From the NCBI GenBank assembly GCA_014706385.1, contig JACGZH010000004.1, forward strand, positions 62,001 to 126,000: 64,000 bases of DNA, read 5' to 3'. The notes below the pieces were generated by a model that did no database searches, was not told the origin of the DNA, and saw only the letters and a program-made list of their open reading frames with translations. The stretch comes from Phaffia rhodozyma (taxonomy: Eukaryota; Basidiomycota; Tremellomycetes; Cystofilobasidiales; Mrakiaceae). The number at the start of each line of letters is the position of its first letter. The first letter of the stretch is position 1. This document shows, one piece after another, positions 23,030-34,304 of this stretch. Position numbers and translations under genes: made by a program.

Positions 23030-23305
23030 GACTTATGCATTTTCCTTTGTTCTCATCTACATTTTCTCCCTCCTGATAAGATCTTAGTTACACGAACATT
23101 ATATGTCCTTTCTCGTTCTTAGCTGTACCTAGCTTCGTAACCTTTTTCATACAAAACTCTTCCCCCTTTATACAATTGGTACCCATCGCTGCATGATGGG
23201 GCGAATGTAATTATGTCACCTTAAACCGAAGATCAAAAAGACTCCATTTCTAATCAGAACCCAAGAACCCTCACGCCAAAGGAAAGAAAAAATGGGTTCT
23301 CAAGT

Positions 23306-24674
23306 TTAGAACTCCCGTCCGATACCTCCCGGTCCAAAGTACTCCTCGATCTCCCATCCCATTCCCCAGTACTTGACCTGGCATTTCAATCCGGCCGAAG
23401 CTCCTTCTTTCGCAATCCTCTCCTCGAGCTCCTTGTGAGTTCGGACGAGGGCAAGATCTTGGCTGTTTTGGCCCACAGAGGCACAGAGGTTTGAATGACA
23501 GAAAGAAGAAAAAAGTTGAATCAGAGACTTTGAAGAGGAAAGAAAAGGAAGAAAGATGAAATTGAAAACGAACGGGCGGAGACGAAGAATAGGGCAGAAA
23601 TCGTTACCACCATCACCAACGTAGATCACCCTGTCGAACGGACCGTTCTCCTTGATGTAAGCATCAAGCTCTTCGCCTACAGATGATATTAAAGGATGAA
23701 AAGACATGACGCAAAAGGAGAGAGGAAGTCTGTCTGTCAGCATGTTGAAATTCCTCAAGTTTCCGCAACACAGAAGACTAAGAGAAAGGAAATATACCCT
23801 TGCACATGTTGGGAGAGCAGCCGACCTGGCAGCCATGCTGAGTAGCATCTGGCGAGATCCTTCGATTGATGATCAATTTATCGTTCTCATCCCACTTGGA
23901 AGGGTTGGTAGTAATTCGGTCGAACAACTCGGTCAACCTGTGGTGCTTGAGGATAGTATCGATGTAGACCTGGTTGGAGTTCGAGAGCAAGAAGAAAGAA
24001 GACTTGGGCTCGGACGCAGCCTTGAGACCAAGAGTAGCTCGCTTCATGGCGGGGTGCTGTGAGAAAAGAAAAAAGATTAAAAGACGAGGAGGGAACGTTA
24101 AGATCAGCTTGAACACTGAATACGCACATACGCGCGCGCACATACACCTTCACTCTTTACGCTACCTCGCACATCACCCAAGGATAGAAACACGCACAAC
24201 CGGCAGATCGCGAAGGGCCTCCTCGATCTGAGCCTTGGTGATACCCTGCTCGTTTTGAAGCCTCTTGACAGTGTGTGCGCTATAACAAAGAGGAAAGCAC
24301 GTGTGCGAAAGGTATGAGAGCTGGTTAGTCACCGACAACTTAAAAAATGGGCTGTTTGGCTTTCATCAACATCGGATGTGATGTCCGAAAACGAAGGGTG
24401 CAAGTCAAGGTCACTATCACTAGCTGGGTAATACTCACACAGCATCAGTGTACTGCATAGACTTGGTCTTGCTGAGAGTCTCAAGTTCTCGCCTTAGGGG
24501 GGTGTAGTGATACTCAAGCACATATCGGTCGGTATCCTGGTCCACGTAGGACCTGTAAGGAGACTACGTCAGCTAACAGTACTGTGAATAGAGTTGAAAA
24601 AACAAAAGCAAAGCGAGCACTTTAACGACTCACCAATCAAAATCAAAGACTACAAGTTGCGATTTGGGGGACAT
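23306..24674 (-). CDS. PHOSPHO1/2-type HAD phosphatase
   Basis: This is a small-molecule phosphatase of the family whose members act on phosphocholine/phosphoethanolamine (PHOSPHO1) or pyridoxal phosphate (PHOSPHO2). Exons 24634..24674, 24439..24552, 24198..24279, 23798..24056, 23574..23676 and 23306..23462 sum to 251 aa, the usual family length. HAD motif I is VVFDFDWSYVDQDTDRYV, with Ser where most members have Thr. Motif II lies in SSFFLLSNSN. Motif III is the Lys of the NPSKWDE region or nearby. Motif IV is VGDGGNDFCP. The N-terminal catalytic exon is split right after the DxD. The substrate cannot be assigned from sequence. Confidence 0.85.
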
Positions 24675-25265
24675 GGTGAAGTTAGTTTGAACAAGTTGGT
24701 TGTAGAGATACGAACAAGGCAGGGTAAGAAAGAACGAAAAAAAAGTCTAAAAACGAAATTCCTTACATAAGCAAACGCTAAGACGGGGCATGATAGCCGC
24801 TTACGTAATATATTCATATAATATTCTTGGTTTTCTGGCTTCTGATGACCACTACCCGTCAGATCAGATACATATATCCCATATTCGCTCTTCATTGGGA
24901 GATGCGACAGTCATGATCGAGAACAACAATTCTACAAAGCTTGAGACGGCACAACATTTCAACGAGAGACGAGGTCAACTTTGTCCATGAAGCTTAAAAG
25001 CCTCTTCTAGTCAGTCCCGAAGCTCATCATCCCTAGCTGGAGAGAAGAGAAGAGATTTGAACACCAACAGAAGGAGTGAGAACTTGTAGTATATTTAAAA
25101 GCATCCTAGGTTCAAGAGCAAGCATGAAAAGGCGAACATGGTGTAAGTGGTGTATGTGTTAAGCAAGTGAGGTTTGTCTTTCAGGGACGGCGCAGATACT
25201 ATGTATATTGATGAGATAAGATGAGGAATACATTTATTGACCAAACCCTACGTATGATCATCAGA
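24675..25265. other. Intergenic, upstream of the phosphatase gene
   Basis: This stretch holds the promoter of the phosphatase gene and the 3' flank of the 127-aa orphan. No coding or structured element was recognised. Confidence 0.4.
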
Positions 25266-25829
25266 TTAATCGATCATCTTCAATTCGTTTTTGACTTCGA
25301 TTTTTGTCTGCATGAACATTCTCTTTCTGAGGTTGACGATGATGGCATCGATTTTCCAGTCGGCTAGGCCAGCCTTCATCTTCTTTTTGATATCATCGAT
25401 CTGGGCACCAAATCTCCGATCCGTCGGGTCAAACCAGAACAGTCGTAGTTCCGTTCGATTAGACTCGAGCGCTCGTTCATTCACCCTCCTGGATACCACA
25501 AGAGTTACAGACCTATCATCGCTAGGTGTGTCTGATCGATAGTGAATAGAGAGGCTACCCGGAAGAAACAAGGGCGCGAACAAAGTATAACCGAACATAA
25601 ATCCAGACAGATAGACGAGATGAGATAAAAAACGAATTGTTGCAAGAGCTCAACAAATTCCAGACCTCTTCTGTTCTTCTTCTCTACTTCCATGAAACCT
25701 TCATCCATTTCAACATTTTCTGAATGAGTAGTCTTCCTGAAGTTCACTATGTCCTTTCCGAAGGAAGCAAAAAGTGGGACATTGGGAGCTACCACATACG
25801 CTCGCGTCCTTTTCTTTCGTCGTCATCAT
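25266..25829 (-). CDS. Small basic protein of unknown function
   Basis: Three exons (25800..25829, 25666..25753, 25266..25531) with GTATGT and GTCTGG donors join into an intact 127-aa frame from ATG to TAA. The N-terminus is hydrophilic and acidic/basic mixed (GFMEVEKKNRR). The C-terminal half is a compact-looking domain containing ELRLFWFDPTDRRFG and several basic, amphipathic helices (DDIKKKMKAGLADWKIDAII, NLRKRMFMQTKIEV). There is no signal peptide or membrane segment. The charged-helical C-terminus looks like a folded domain, not noise, but I do not recognise it. It starts about 360 bases from the NOG1 start, divergently. Confidence 0.55.
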
Positions 25830-26189
25830 CGTCGCAAACGGTAGGATCTTACAAGCACCGTTAACATCAACATTTTTTCGTGATCCACAATAGAAAAGAC
25901 ATGTTGAACTAAGCATGTGATGGAACAGGATAAGTATATATGTATACAATGCAGAAACAAATCAGACATGGACTATGAATTATTCAATTGGCTCGGATTT
26001 TTCTACATGTTTTCGAATCTGACCAGATTTTCTTACATAAGCAACATCGACACGTGACTTCAATTTTTACTGTGTGGTCTTTCACCTTTTTGCTTTAGCA
26101 AATAATTGCAGCTCATCCATCCATCCACCGGGTCAACCAGCTTCGCCTTTCTTCCTCTTCTCTTCTCTCCCCTCCCAAAACAGATCAAC
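25830..26189. promoter_or_regulatory. Divergent promoter, small orphan and NOG1
   Basis: About 360 bases separate the two divergent starts. A CATCCATCCATCC run lies at about 26115-26128 close to the NOG1 start. No other element is recognised. Confidence 0.4.
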
Positions 26190-29100
26190 ATGGCCGCCAA
26201 TCTGAAAGCCATTGCTCCCGTTCCCTCGGCGTCGGTGCGTAGTTAATAATTCTGGCTTAGTTATCGTGGTCTGCCTTGTTATATTTGTACTGATTATTCT
26301 CTTCTCTTTGGACTCCACCTCCTTATAACTGTCCGCCTTGTATAGGACTTCTTGGACATTGTGTAAGCTGACTTCTATCGAATGCGGGAATCTTGAATGC
26401 ATGTTAATTTGATTCCATACATTGTACTCCCATAGCTTGTCCAAGACCCAGCGAAAGACGCCTACTGTTCGTGTTGCTATTCGGACTCCTATTGTCGTAG
26501 TAAGACTTCATGTGGCCTAATATTCTCCTTTGACTTGTCTTTTATCTCTTTAGGTCATTCACAAGAACTTCAAGGTATGTCGTGAACTGTCATTTAATCT
26601 TGACCTATTTCATTCATGCGAACTAACGATTCGAGTGTACCTCTCTTCTGTCCTACATAGATCAGTCGTATCAGAAACGTAGGTTTCTCACCCGCGCCAC
26701 CCGCGCTTTGAACCTGCATTAGCCCACTGCTAACCTGGCCTATGGCTTCTTCATCCGTCACATCGACTTTCCAGTTCTATATGCGAAAGGTCAAGTTCAC
26801 TCAGGACACTATCGACGAGAAGCTTTCATCTATCCTTCAGGAGTTCCCCATCCTCGACAACCTCCACCCCTTCCTTTCCTCCCTCCTAAATGTCTTATAC
26901 GACAAGAACCACTACAAGCTTGCTCTCGGTCAGATCAACACAGCTAGACATCTCGCTGATCAAGTTGCCAAGGATTATTGCAGACTTTTGAAGTTCGGAG
27001 ATTCACTGTACCGATGCAAGCAGCTTAAGAGGGCCGCCCTTGGTCGGTGCGTATTTTGTTCACTCCGGTTACGTCTGACCCTTGGATGGTCCACCTCTAG
27101 AGAAGAGAATCAAAATTTGACAATACGCGCCGTTGTCCATTGCCCGTTTTATTTTCACGTAGAATGGCCACCATTATGAAGCGACAGAAGGACCCGTTGG
27201 CATACCTTGAGGAAGTCCGGCAGCATATCTCTCGTCTTCCTACTATTGACCCCAACACCCGAACACTCCTCATTTGTGGTTACCCCAACGTCGGAAAGTC
27301 TTCCTTCATCAACAAGATCACCCGAGCCGATGTGGATGTTCAGCCTGTTCGTTTCTCTAGTGCTTTCTATCGATACAATTTTGCCACTGGAACTCACTTT
27401 TGCCCTTTCTTTTACTTTTTACAGTATGCTTTCACTACAAAGTCCTTGTTTGTTGGACACATGGATTACAAGTACCTCCGATGGCAGGTTATCGATACCC
27501 CGGGAGTGCTCGACCACCCTCTGGAAGAGATGAACACTATCGAAATGCAGTCTATTACCGCTCTTGCTCATCTTCGATCAGCCGTGCTCTACTTCATGGA
27601 TCTCTCCGAGCAGTGTGGTTACACGATCGAGGCTCAGGTTAGTTGTTCCTTTGTTTGAGATCGTTCTCGTATGTTTTCTGAAATACGGCTTGTTTGCAAC
27701 ATATTTTTTCAGTGCAAGCTTTTCAACTCGATCAAGCCCTTGTTCGCCAACAAGCCAACCTTGCTTGTTATCAACAAGATTGATATTGTTCGACTATCCG
27801 ACCTGACTCCCGCCAACCGAGCTCTGGTCGACGAAATCACCGCCCAGGGCGATGTGACTGTTGTTCAGGCGTCATGCTATTCTGAGGAGGGTGTTATCGA
27901 CGTGCGAGATGCCGCTTGCGACGCTTTGCTTGCTCACCGAGTCGAGGCCAAGCTTAAGGGATCCAGGATCAACTCGGTCGCCAACAAGATCCACGTGTCT
28001 CAGCCGAAACCCAGAGATGATGTCGAGCGAAAGCCTTTCATTCCTGATGTTGTCAGGGACAGGAAGAAGTACGATAAGGATGATCCGGATAGAATCCGAA
28101 CTGAGAAGGACATCGAAAACGAGCAGGGTGGACCAGGAGTCTACTCGTTGCCCATGTGGAGTGCGTCTGTTCCTCTAGCCTCATTTTCTACATGTTTAAG
28201 GTTTCAGCTACTTAATGCATCTTTTTTCATTTCTTGAACTATCTTAGAGAACTACTTGTTGGCCGATGACTCTTGGAAGCAGGACACTATGCCCGAGATC
28301 ATGGACGGCAAGAACGTGGCCGACTTCATCGATCCGGAGATTGCCGAGAAGCTCGAGGCCCTCGAGCGAGAGGAGGAGCGGCTCGAGGCCGAAGGTTTCT
28401 ACAAGTCCGATGACGAGGAGATTGTAAGTATTTCCGCGGGCTTGTTCGTAGTGCACATATCGATCGCTGACCGTATGATTTCATCAATTATCTCCAGTTG
28501 GATTCCGACGAGGAGGAGTTCCGATCGACGGCCGCGCAGATCCGAGAGAAGAAGGCGTCTATGAAGCGAGTGTCTCAGGACAAGAACCGGTTGAAGAATC
28601 GACCTGTCATCCCCCGAAAGCACCAATCTCGAACTCTCTCCCAGCTCTCAACCACCCTTCGATCGGTCGGTTTGGATCCTTCCAGAATCGAGGAGCGAGC
28701 CAAGGTGCTTGCCAAGGCTCGAGGTGTCGAAGTCGTCGATGGCGCCCAACCGAGAGGTCTGGCCATTCCTGGAGAGAGGCAGGGCAAGAGGAGAAAGGGA
28801 GCGAGCAGGTTGGAAGCCGAGGCCGAGTTGGCATTGGAGGCTGCCAACCAGGAGATGGACGTCGATGGGGACGACCAGCCTGCCGGCAGGTCTTCCGGAA
28901 GGGTTGCTGCCGTCAACCCGAGGGCACCCAAGACCAACAGAGCTACTGCTGGACTTACCCAGTCGCAATTCGACAAGTCAAACGAGCTCAGGGACTTTGC
29001 TCAGCGACCGCGAAACTACAAAGGAAAGGGTGGAGAGGCCGATCGTGCAATCCCGATCACTCGGCCGAGATGGATGCTTGCCGGAAAGGTTCGTTTCTTG

Positions 29101-29208
29101 ATGTTTCTTTCTCTCCTTCCCCGTCTTTGGCAGCAAAGTTACTGATTTGCCTTTTCCTTGCCTACTTCGCACAAACAGAGAAAAGCCGGAAAGACCGACT
29201 ACCGATAA
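26190..29208 (+). CDS. NOG1: Nucleolar GTP-binding protein 1 (60S ribosome biogenesis)
   Basis: NOG1 is an essential GTPase of nucleolar and nuclear pre-60S particles. Twelve exons sum to 681 aa: 26190..26234, 26346..26362, 26436..26466, 26554..26574, 26661..26678, 26775..27046, 27163..27346, 27425..27637, 27713..28160, 28248..28423, 28498..29088 and 29179..29208. The N-terminus has [17 protein letters not shown] and [10 protein letters not shown]. The G domain (about 168-330) shows G1 GYPNVGKSS, the G2 region [13 protein letters not shown]3 DTPG and G4 NKID. The C-terminus is Lys/Arg- and Glu-rich, ending RKAGKTDYR, as in NOG1. The first five exons are only 17-45 bases. Confidence 0.97.
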
Positions 29209-29635
29209 TCTGCTTTCTCTTGCGATCAAAATTTCACCTGCCTGCCTGCCTCTTTCCATTTTGTGGGCTCCCAAGTGTTTCCCGTCTTCCTTCTCTATTT
29301 TCCCCTCTATCTTCTTATACTTTGTTCCCATATAGGCAATTCTACATATTTTGTTTCCTGTCCTTTTCTTGTGGTCGCTTCCCTTTTGCTTGTGGGTTAT
29401 TACATGACTTTCTCTTGATGATTGCAGCTGAGGAAAAGTAAATGAAAACCTTATATAGCCTTAAGTAAAGAGCTTGACAACATATACTCTCGACATCTCT
29501 AACTTGCCATGCCAACTAACTTTCCATCTTTTTGCCTCTTCTCCCATCCTTTCTTGCTTTGATTGCCTTTGTCGGCACAATCGCAAGCACTCGTCAAGCC
29601 CTGTCCGCTTGCTCACCTCCTCCTCATTTGATACG
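29209..29635. other. Intergenic between NOG1 and the lectin gene
   Basis: A pyrimidine-rich region carrying the NOG1 3' UTR and the lectin promoter and leader. No exon is seen. Confidence 0.45.
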
Positions 29636-31839
29636 ATGGTTTCATCGCTTGCCGTCGCTTCGTCACTAGCTCTTATATGGGCAAACAACGTCCTTGGCGT
29701 GTCTGCCGCCAAAGGAGTTCCTGCCGACACGTCTGATTTGACTGAAGCCGTGCGTTCCCTGCATTCATCTCATCATTTACCATAGCTCTGCTATCTTCCA
29801 TCTCTACTAGGTGTAAACCTGAATCAGTGCCGTGCCTTCTGTCCAAAATCTTGAAAATACGATTGACATTGGTCGTTCTTCTGACTATTTCTGTGCTTCT
29901 CGAATCGGGGGGCTGGCGATTCAATCTTGGGTTATCATCTCAGACGGTACCATTGAGAACACATTCCTTGTACGGTCGTAAGTGGCGGTATTCCTATATG
30001 ATTCTCTTCTCTAGATTTATTTATCGTGTTCTTCATAGGAGATGAAAGGAAGCAACTAACAGGATGTGGCTTGCCTTTTCGTCGGAATCGACTGTGCTCT
30101 ATGACAGCCTACGTTGACAATGATTTACAAAGTAAGACTTGGCTCGTATAAACCGAATTTATCTTCTTCACAGAGCATTTTGGGTGCGCGAAACTCATCT
30201 TGCTTGAGTGAATCTTTGAACTTTTCTGATGAAAAATCAATAGATAGATGGTGGGACTTCGGAGCGTGAGTGATAATCTTAATGCGTTCATCTTTGTATC
30301 TCTTGAATGGCCTATCGACCTCGTGTTACAATCTCTTCCCGGAAATTCCAGGGATACTATCATCAATACAAACAAGGGAATTCGTCTGACTCAAGATAGA
30401 CCGTCTGAGCAAGGTTGGCTTTGGTCTCGACTACCGTTAACAAGTCCGAACTATCAGATCGAGTGGGAATTCAAAGTGAGTCTTTTGGTCGTTGACCAAG
30501 GTTTCGTTAATCAGTAGTCCATAGGAGACCCACTGATTTCTGATTTTGTAACGGAAGATTGATTCTAAGGGATCAAACATATTTGGAGATGGGATGGCAA
30601 TGTGGTTGACAAAAGATCGGGCTCAACCCGGTCCTGTATTCGGAAGTAAAGGTGCGGTACCTCGTTCTATATCAATCTACCGATGATTCTGATCAGTAAA
30701 CCTTTCTTTACTGCTATTTTAGATCAGTTCTATGGGCTGGGTGTCTTTTTGTACGTTGGTTTTATAAACTCTTGACATCAACCTTTCGGTACTACTAAGA
30801 ATTCTAATCAGCGCGATTATTATATATACCATTGCGCTCTTTTGGAATATAGTGATACGTATGCAAACACGAGACATTCGTACACTTTCCCTCGAGTGAC
30901 TGCCATGATGGGTGATGGCCGAAAGTCGTATGATGCTGGTACAGATGGGGCTCAAAATGAATTGGCCGGTTGCTCGGTGCGCGCTCGTTCCTCGCCCTCT
31001 GTCTTGTGGTCATAGCCCGACATCAGATTCTGACTCCCTCTTTGTTCTCTTTCTAAAGGCAAACTACCGAAGAACAGAGGTGCCAACTAAGGCCAGGTTG
31101 ACCTATATTCGAGGGCATCATCTAGAGGTCAGAAACATTGTTGTCTGGTGTTGATTTGTGACAAAAGTTCTGATTATTTGTTTTCGACACACAGCTCGAG
31201 CTTCACTACAAAAGTTTGTTTATCTGTACATTCGTAATGTGTTTATATCAAAGTTTTGACACTTATACATATCCTCCTCTTTATCATTGCTTCGATTGTG
31301 TCTAGGTTGGGACGAATGGACGCCTTGTTTCAAAGTAAACGTGACCATGCCTTCCAGCCCATATGTTGGGTTCTCTGCTCTGACAGGTCAAGTTTCAGAA
31401 TATCACGAGTATGTTGTTTCTTATCAACGTACCTACCTCCTTTGAAACCGGGATTGAAGTTTACGCCTCCCCTTGATCTTTGTGGATGTCTTTCCTCTGC
31501 TATTTGTCTAGTATCATCTCGGTAACCGCCTCATCGGCTGTGCTGAGAGGTGAAAACGCGGCGTTGATGAACAGAGGCAGGGGTAACGGTCATGCTGATA
31601 GGCACGACAAGAAGACAGGTCTATCATGGTTTTTGTTCATGCTTAAAGGGATAGGTTCGTCTATTCTTCTTTTGTGCCCAGTTTATTGTACCCGTTTTGA
31701 AAAATCACGTGGAGACTTATCGTGCGTTTGATGTCCTCCTGTTACAGCCCTCTTTGCTTTGGTCGCTTTTGGCTATTCATTCTACAAGACTTGGGCGGCA
31801 AAAGCACGGAAGAAAGCTCGGATGAAGCGAGAATGGTAG
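29636..31839 (+). CDS. L-type (legume-like) lectin, ER-Golgi cargo receptor of the VIP36/ERGIC-53 family
   Basis: These receptors bind high-mannose glycoproteins and carry them between ER and Golgi. Thirteen exons (29636..29749, 29944..29977, 30108..30131, 30244..30265, 30352..30475, 30558..30651, 30723..30750, 30853..30976, 31059..31127, 31195..31213, 31306..31408, 31512..31654, 31748..31839) sum to 329 aa. A signal peptide (SLALIWANNVLGVSA) is followed by the lectin domain: THSLYGPYVDNDLQNRWWDF, IRLTQDRPSEQGWLWSR, GDGMAMWLTKDRAQPGPVFG, the carbohydrate and metal site YDAGTDGAQNELAGC, and GFSALTGQVSEYHDI. A C-terminal membrane helix (WFLFMLKGIALFALVAFGY) ends in a short Lys/Arg-rich cytosolic tail with KREW, not a perfect KKXX signal. 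The fit to VIP36 is better than to ERGIC-53. Confidence 0.9.
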
Positions 31840-32343
31840 TCTAGCTCAGAGAGAGGACATGAGAAGTCACAAGAAGAGAGAGAGAAGAAGACGTTTAAGT
31901 GGGAGTGGAGATGAGATTGATTGATTATTGATCTTCTACGATATTCATGGCTGGACCAAGTCGATCTGAAACTTTAAGCGTGAATAAACAAAGACCAGAC
32001 GAATGATCACGAGACAACGGGGCGGGCAAACAAGCCATGGGGAGCATTCGCTTTCTTCCCCATCGATTGATGAAGAACGAGAGGTTCTCTTCTTGAGATT
32101 CAGTCGAGGCTATTGAGACGATGTATTCTGTTTGACATCTATCGTTTGTCTTTTTTTGTGACCTCTGATCTTATATCAAGATTGTCTAGAGGCAGTGTAT
32201 GCCGACAATAGCAAGCTTCTCACGTCTTGTGCGATCATGAACCTGACCAGAAGACCATCTGCACAACCAAGCCATCTGAGTCCTATGCCAGAAATGTTCA
32301 TCTTCTAATCGCTGTAACGATCTCATGTATGATTGCCAAGGCT
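31840..32343. other. Intergenic, convergent 3' ends
   Basis: This gap lies between the lectin gene (+) and the membrane orphan (-). A purine-rich tract follows the lectin stop (about 31845-31915). No exon is seen. Confidence 0.45.
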
Positions 32344-33618
32344 TTATACTTGACCTCTAGTCCACCTGACGGCCTCTTCAAGTAGTTCCCAGCCTGATTC
32401 GTTTGATTTTTTTTTTCGTTATGTTTATCGTTCACAGAAACAACACCAGGAAATCTTTTTAGTACATGATTTGACAACGAGAGAGCAACAGACAAGACAA
32501 ACAAAGAACGGACCTTCTCCTTGGAAGAACATCTGACCAAAAGGGTTTCCATCGTTCCAATCAGCCGCTACCCAAACATCGGGTACAGCTTCTCTCAACT
32601 TGATCGGCAGTCGGTCGACTGCTTTGACGATGTTGTCAGCATAATTCCTGACAGTGTGAGACGCCAAAGCGAGCCCTCTATGCGTGGGAAGCGTGAAGAG
32701 TGCAGCTACGGAGACTGAGTATCCCAAAATGACCAAAGAGAATCTTGATGAGCGGGTGACGCGAGCGGATATGAGGGACGAGGGAAATGCAACGAACGAT
32801 CTTCGTAGAGAAAACACCAGGAAACGATCCGGCGCTCTGGATCTTCTAAGTCTCTTATACAGGAAGATAGATGGACAAGAGGCAAGAACGCCTCAACAGG
32901 ATATTTCCCAATTCCTTGGTTCAACAGCTACATCACTCAAAGAAATAATATATCAGATACCGGTTCGGTCGAGACAAGGCAGCTCAGAGGAAACAGGACG
33001 AACATCGGCCATTTCTTCGGCTCTTACAACGCTCTTTTCAAACCTATCGGACAAGATCTTCCCACTCGCCACCTCGCCAGCTTTTTTCTGAACCTTGTAA
33101 CTCTTTCCACCTCCTTCAGAATCCATGCTCTCCGAGCCTTTCTCAAAATCATCTACCAATCCGTCAGGAAGACCTCCAAAGGCGACCTTGAGACCTTTGC
33201 ATGTCGTCTTTAGGGCCTCTAAAAACTCTGTGAGAAGGGCCTGGCGGGAAGTAGATGTTACGGATGGATCAGAAAATCCAAAATGAATCTTGAATCTTCC
33301 TTCCGAATCGTTAAGCGGGCGCACGAAAAAGATCGCCCATGATTTCTGCTCCTTCTCTTCCGACGTCACAGGTGCTGGTGAAGATGATGAGAACAACTCG
33401 GCCGGTCGTTCAAAGTAGAAGATCTTGGATTCTGCACCGTAAAAGTCTAGGACAGTCGACCATTCTGGAGCCTTCTCTTCGCAAGGAACCGGGTAGTCAG
33501 TCTGAGTTATGAATGCTGCCAAAAGGACGGATTGCAGATTCAACGATTGGGGTAATGACGGCCTATCAGATAGCCTACGAACGATATCTATCAGAGAAGG
33601 AGCAGGGGCGGAGGGCAT
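32344..33618 (-). CDS. Single-pass membrane protein of unknown function
   Basis: Exons 32961..33618, 32514..32891 and 32344..32393 join in frame to 361 aa; donors are GTATCT and GTCCGT. The N-terminal about 200 residues are soluble-looking with mixed alpha/beta character (SWAIFFVRPLNDSEGRFKIH, LTEFLEALKTTCKGLKVAFGG) and a Lys/Glu-rich stretch. Then come an Arg-rich segment (YKRLRRSRAPDRFLVFSLRR) and one hydrophobic helix (about residues 280-300, LVILGYSVSVAALF). A C-terminal region is Asp/Trp-rich (VPDVWVAADW). There is no clear N-terminal signal peptide. I do not recognise a family; the arrangement would suit an organelle-membrane protein with a soluble N-terminal domain. Confidence 0.65.
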
Positions 33619-34304
33619 ATCTGCTAGTTTTGTTCTTTTTTTTCGCGTTCTTCTCTAGAGGATCTTTCTTATTGGTGTCGTCTAGGAGCAAGCCAGGATG
33701 AGGGTCTGAGGGAAATATCATTCTGTAGACAGTCTTTTATAAGTGTTGGCTTGGCGTTGAGCAAAAAAGAAGATCAAGAAATGGAGGAAGGAACAGTTCT
33801 CAATACAGAGGGCACGTGACTTGACCTCATATTCTTTCTCCAACTCCTTCCTATTATCGTCCACTCCTTGTCCAAACTATAGCCAAGACTAGTCTTTTCG
33901 CGCTGGCCGGCCTGAGCCACGAGAGCAGGATGGAGGATTGTTTTGCAACACTTGACAACAAATATATATATTGGCGCGGACAGATCGGGAAAAACAAACG
34001 TATCAAGGATACAAGATAGTACAGAAGAATGATAAGTCGAAGCAGGAGAGATGATAGCCTGAGCTGCATGGATTTCCTTGAGAGAAGGGACGATATGCTT
34101 ATAGAGAATCAAAGCGCGTAGACAAAAGAGGTAAGGAAGAAAAGAAGAGGCAGACAAGAAGCAGAAGGCAGACAGCCTACGCTGTGAAGCAAAGGTGACA
34201 CATTTCTACCTGTACCTGACGAAATGTTACAAGCTGAAGAGACTGAACACATCTTCCCAATATGGTCAACTTGATTTCTAGTTCTTTATCTAGATAAACC
34301 TGAT
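33619..34304. other. Intergenic between two minus-strand orphans
   Basis: A frame at 33774..34157 on the minus strand is open but lacks coding character and splice support. I treat the region as the promoter of the gene at 33618 and the 3' flank of the gene ending at 34305. Confidence 0.4.

Noticed and set aside
29944..29977. Possible pseudogene break at the 5' end of the lectin gene
   Set aside because: Small exons of 34, 24 and 22 bases restore one continuous 329-aa frame with good splice sites.
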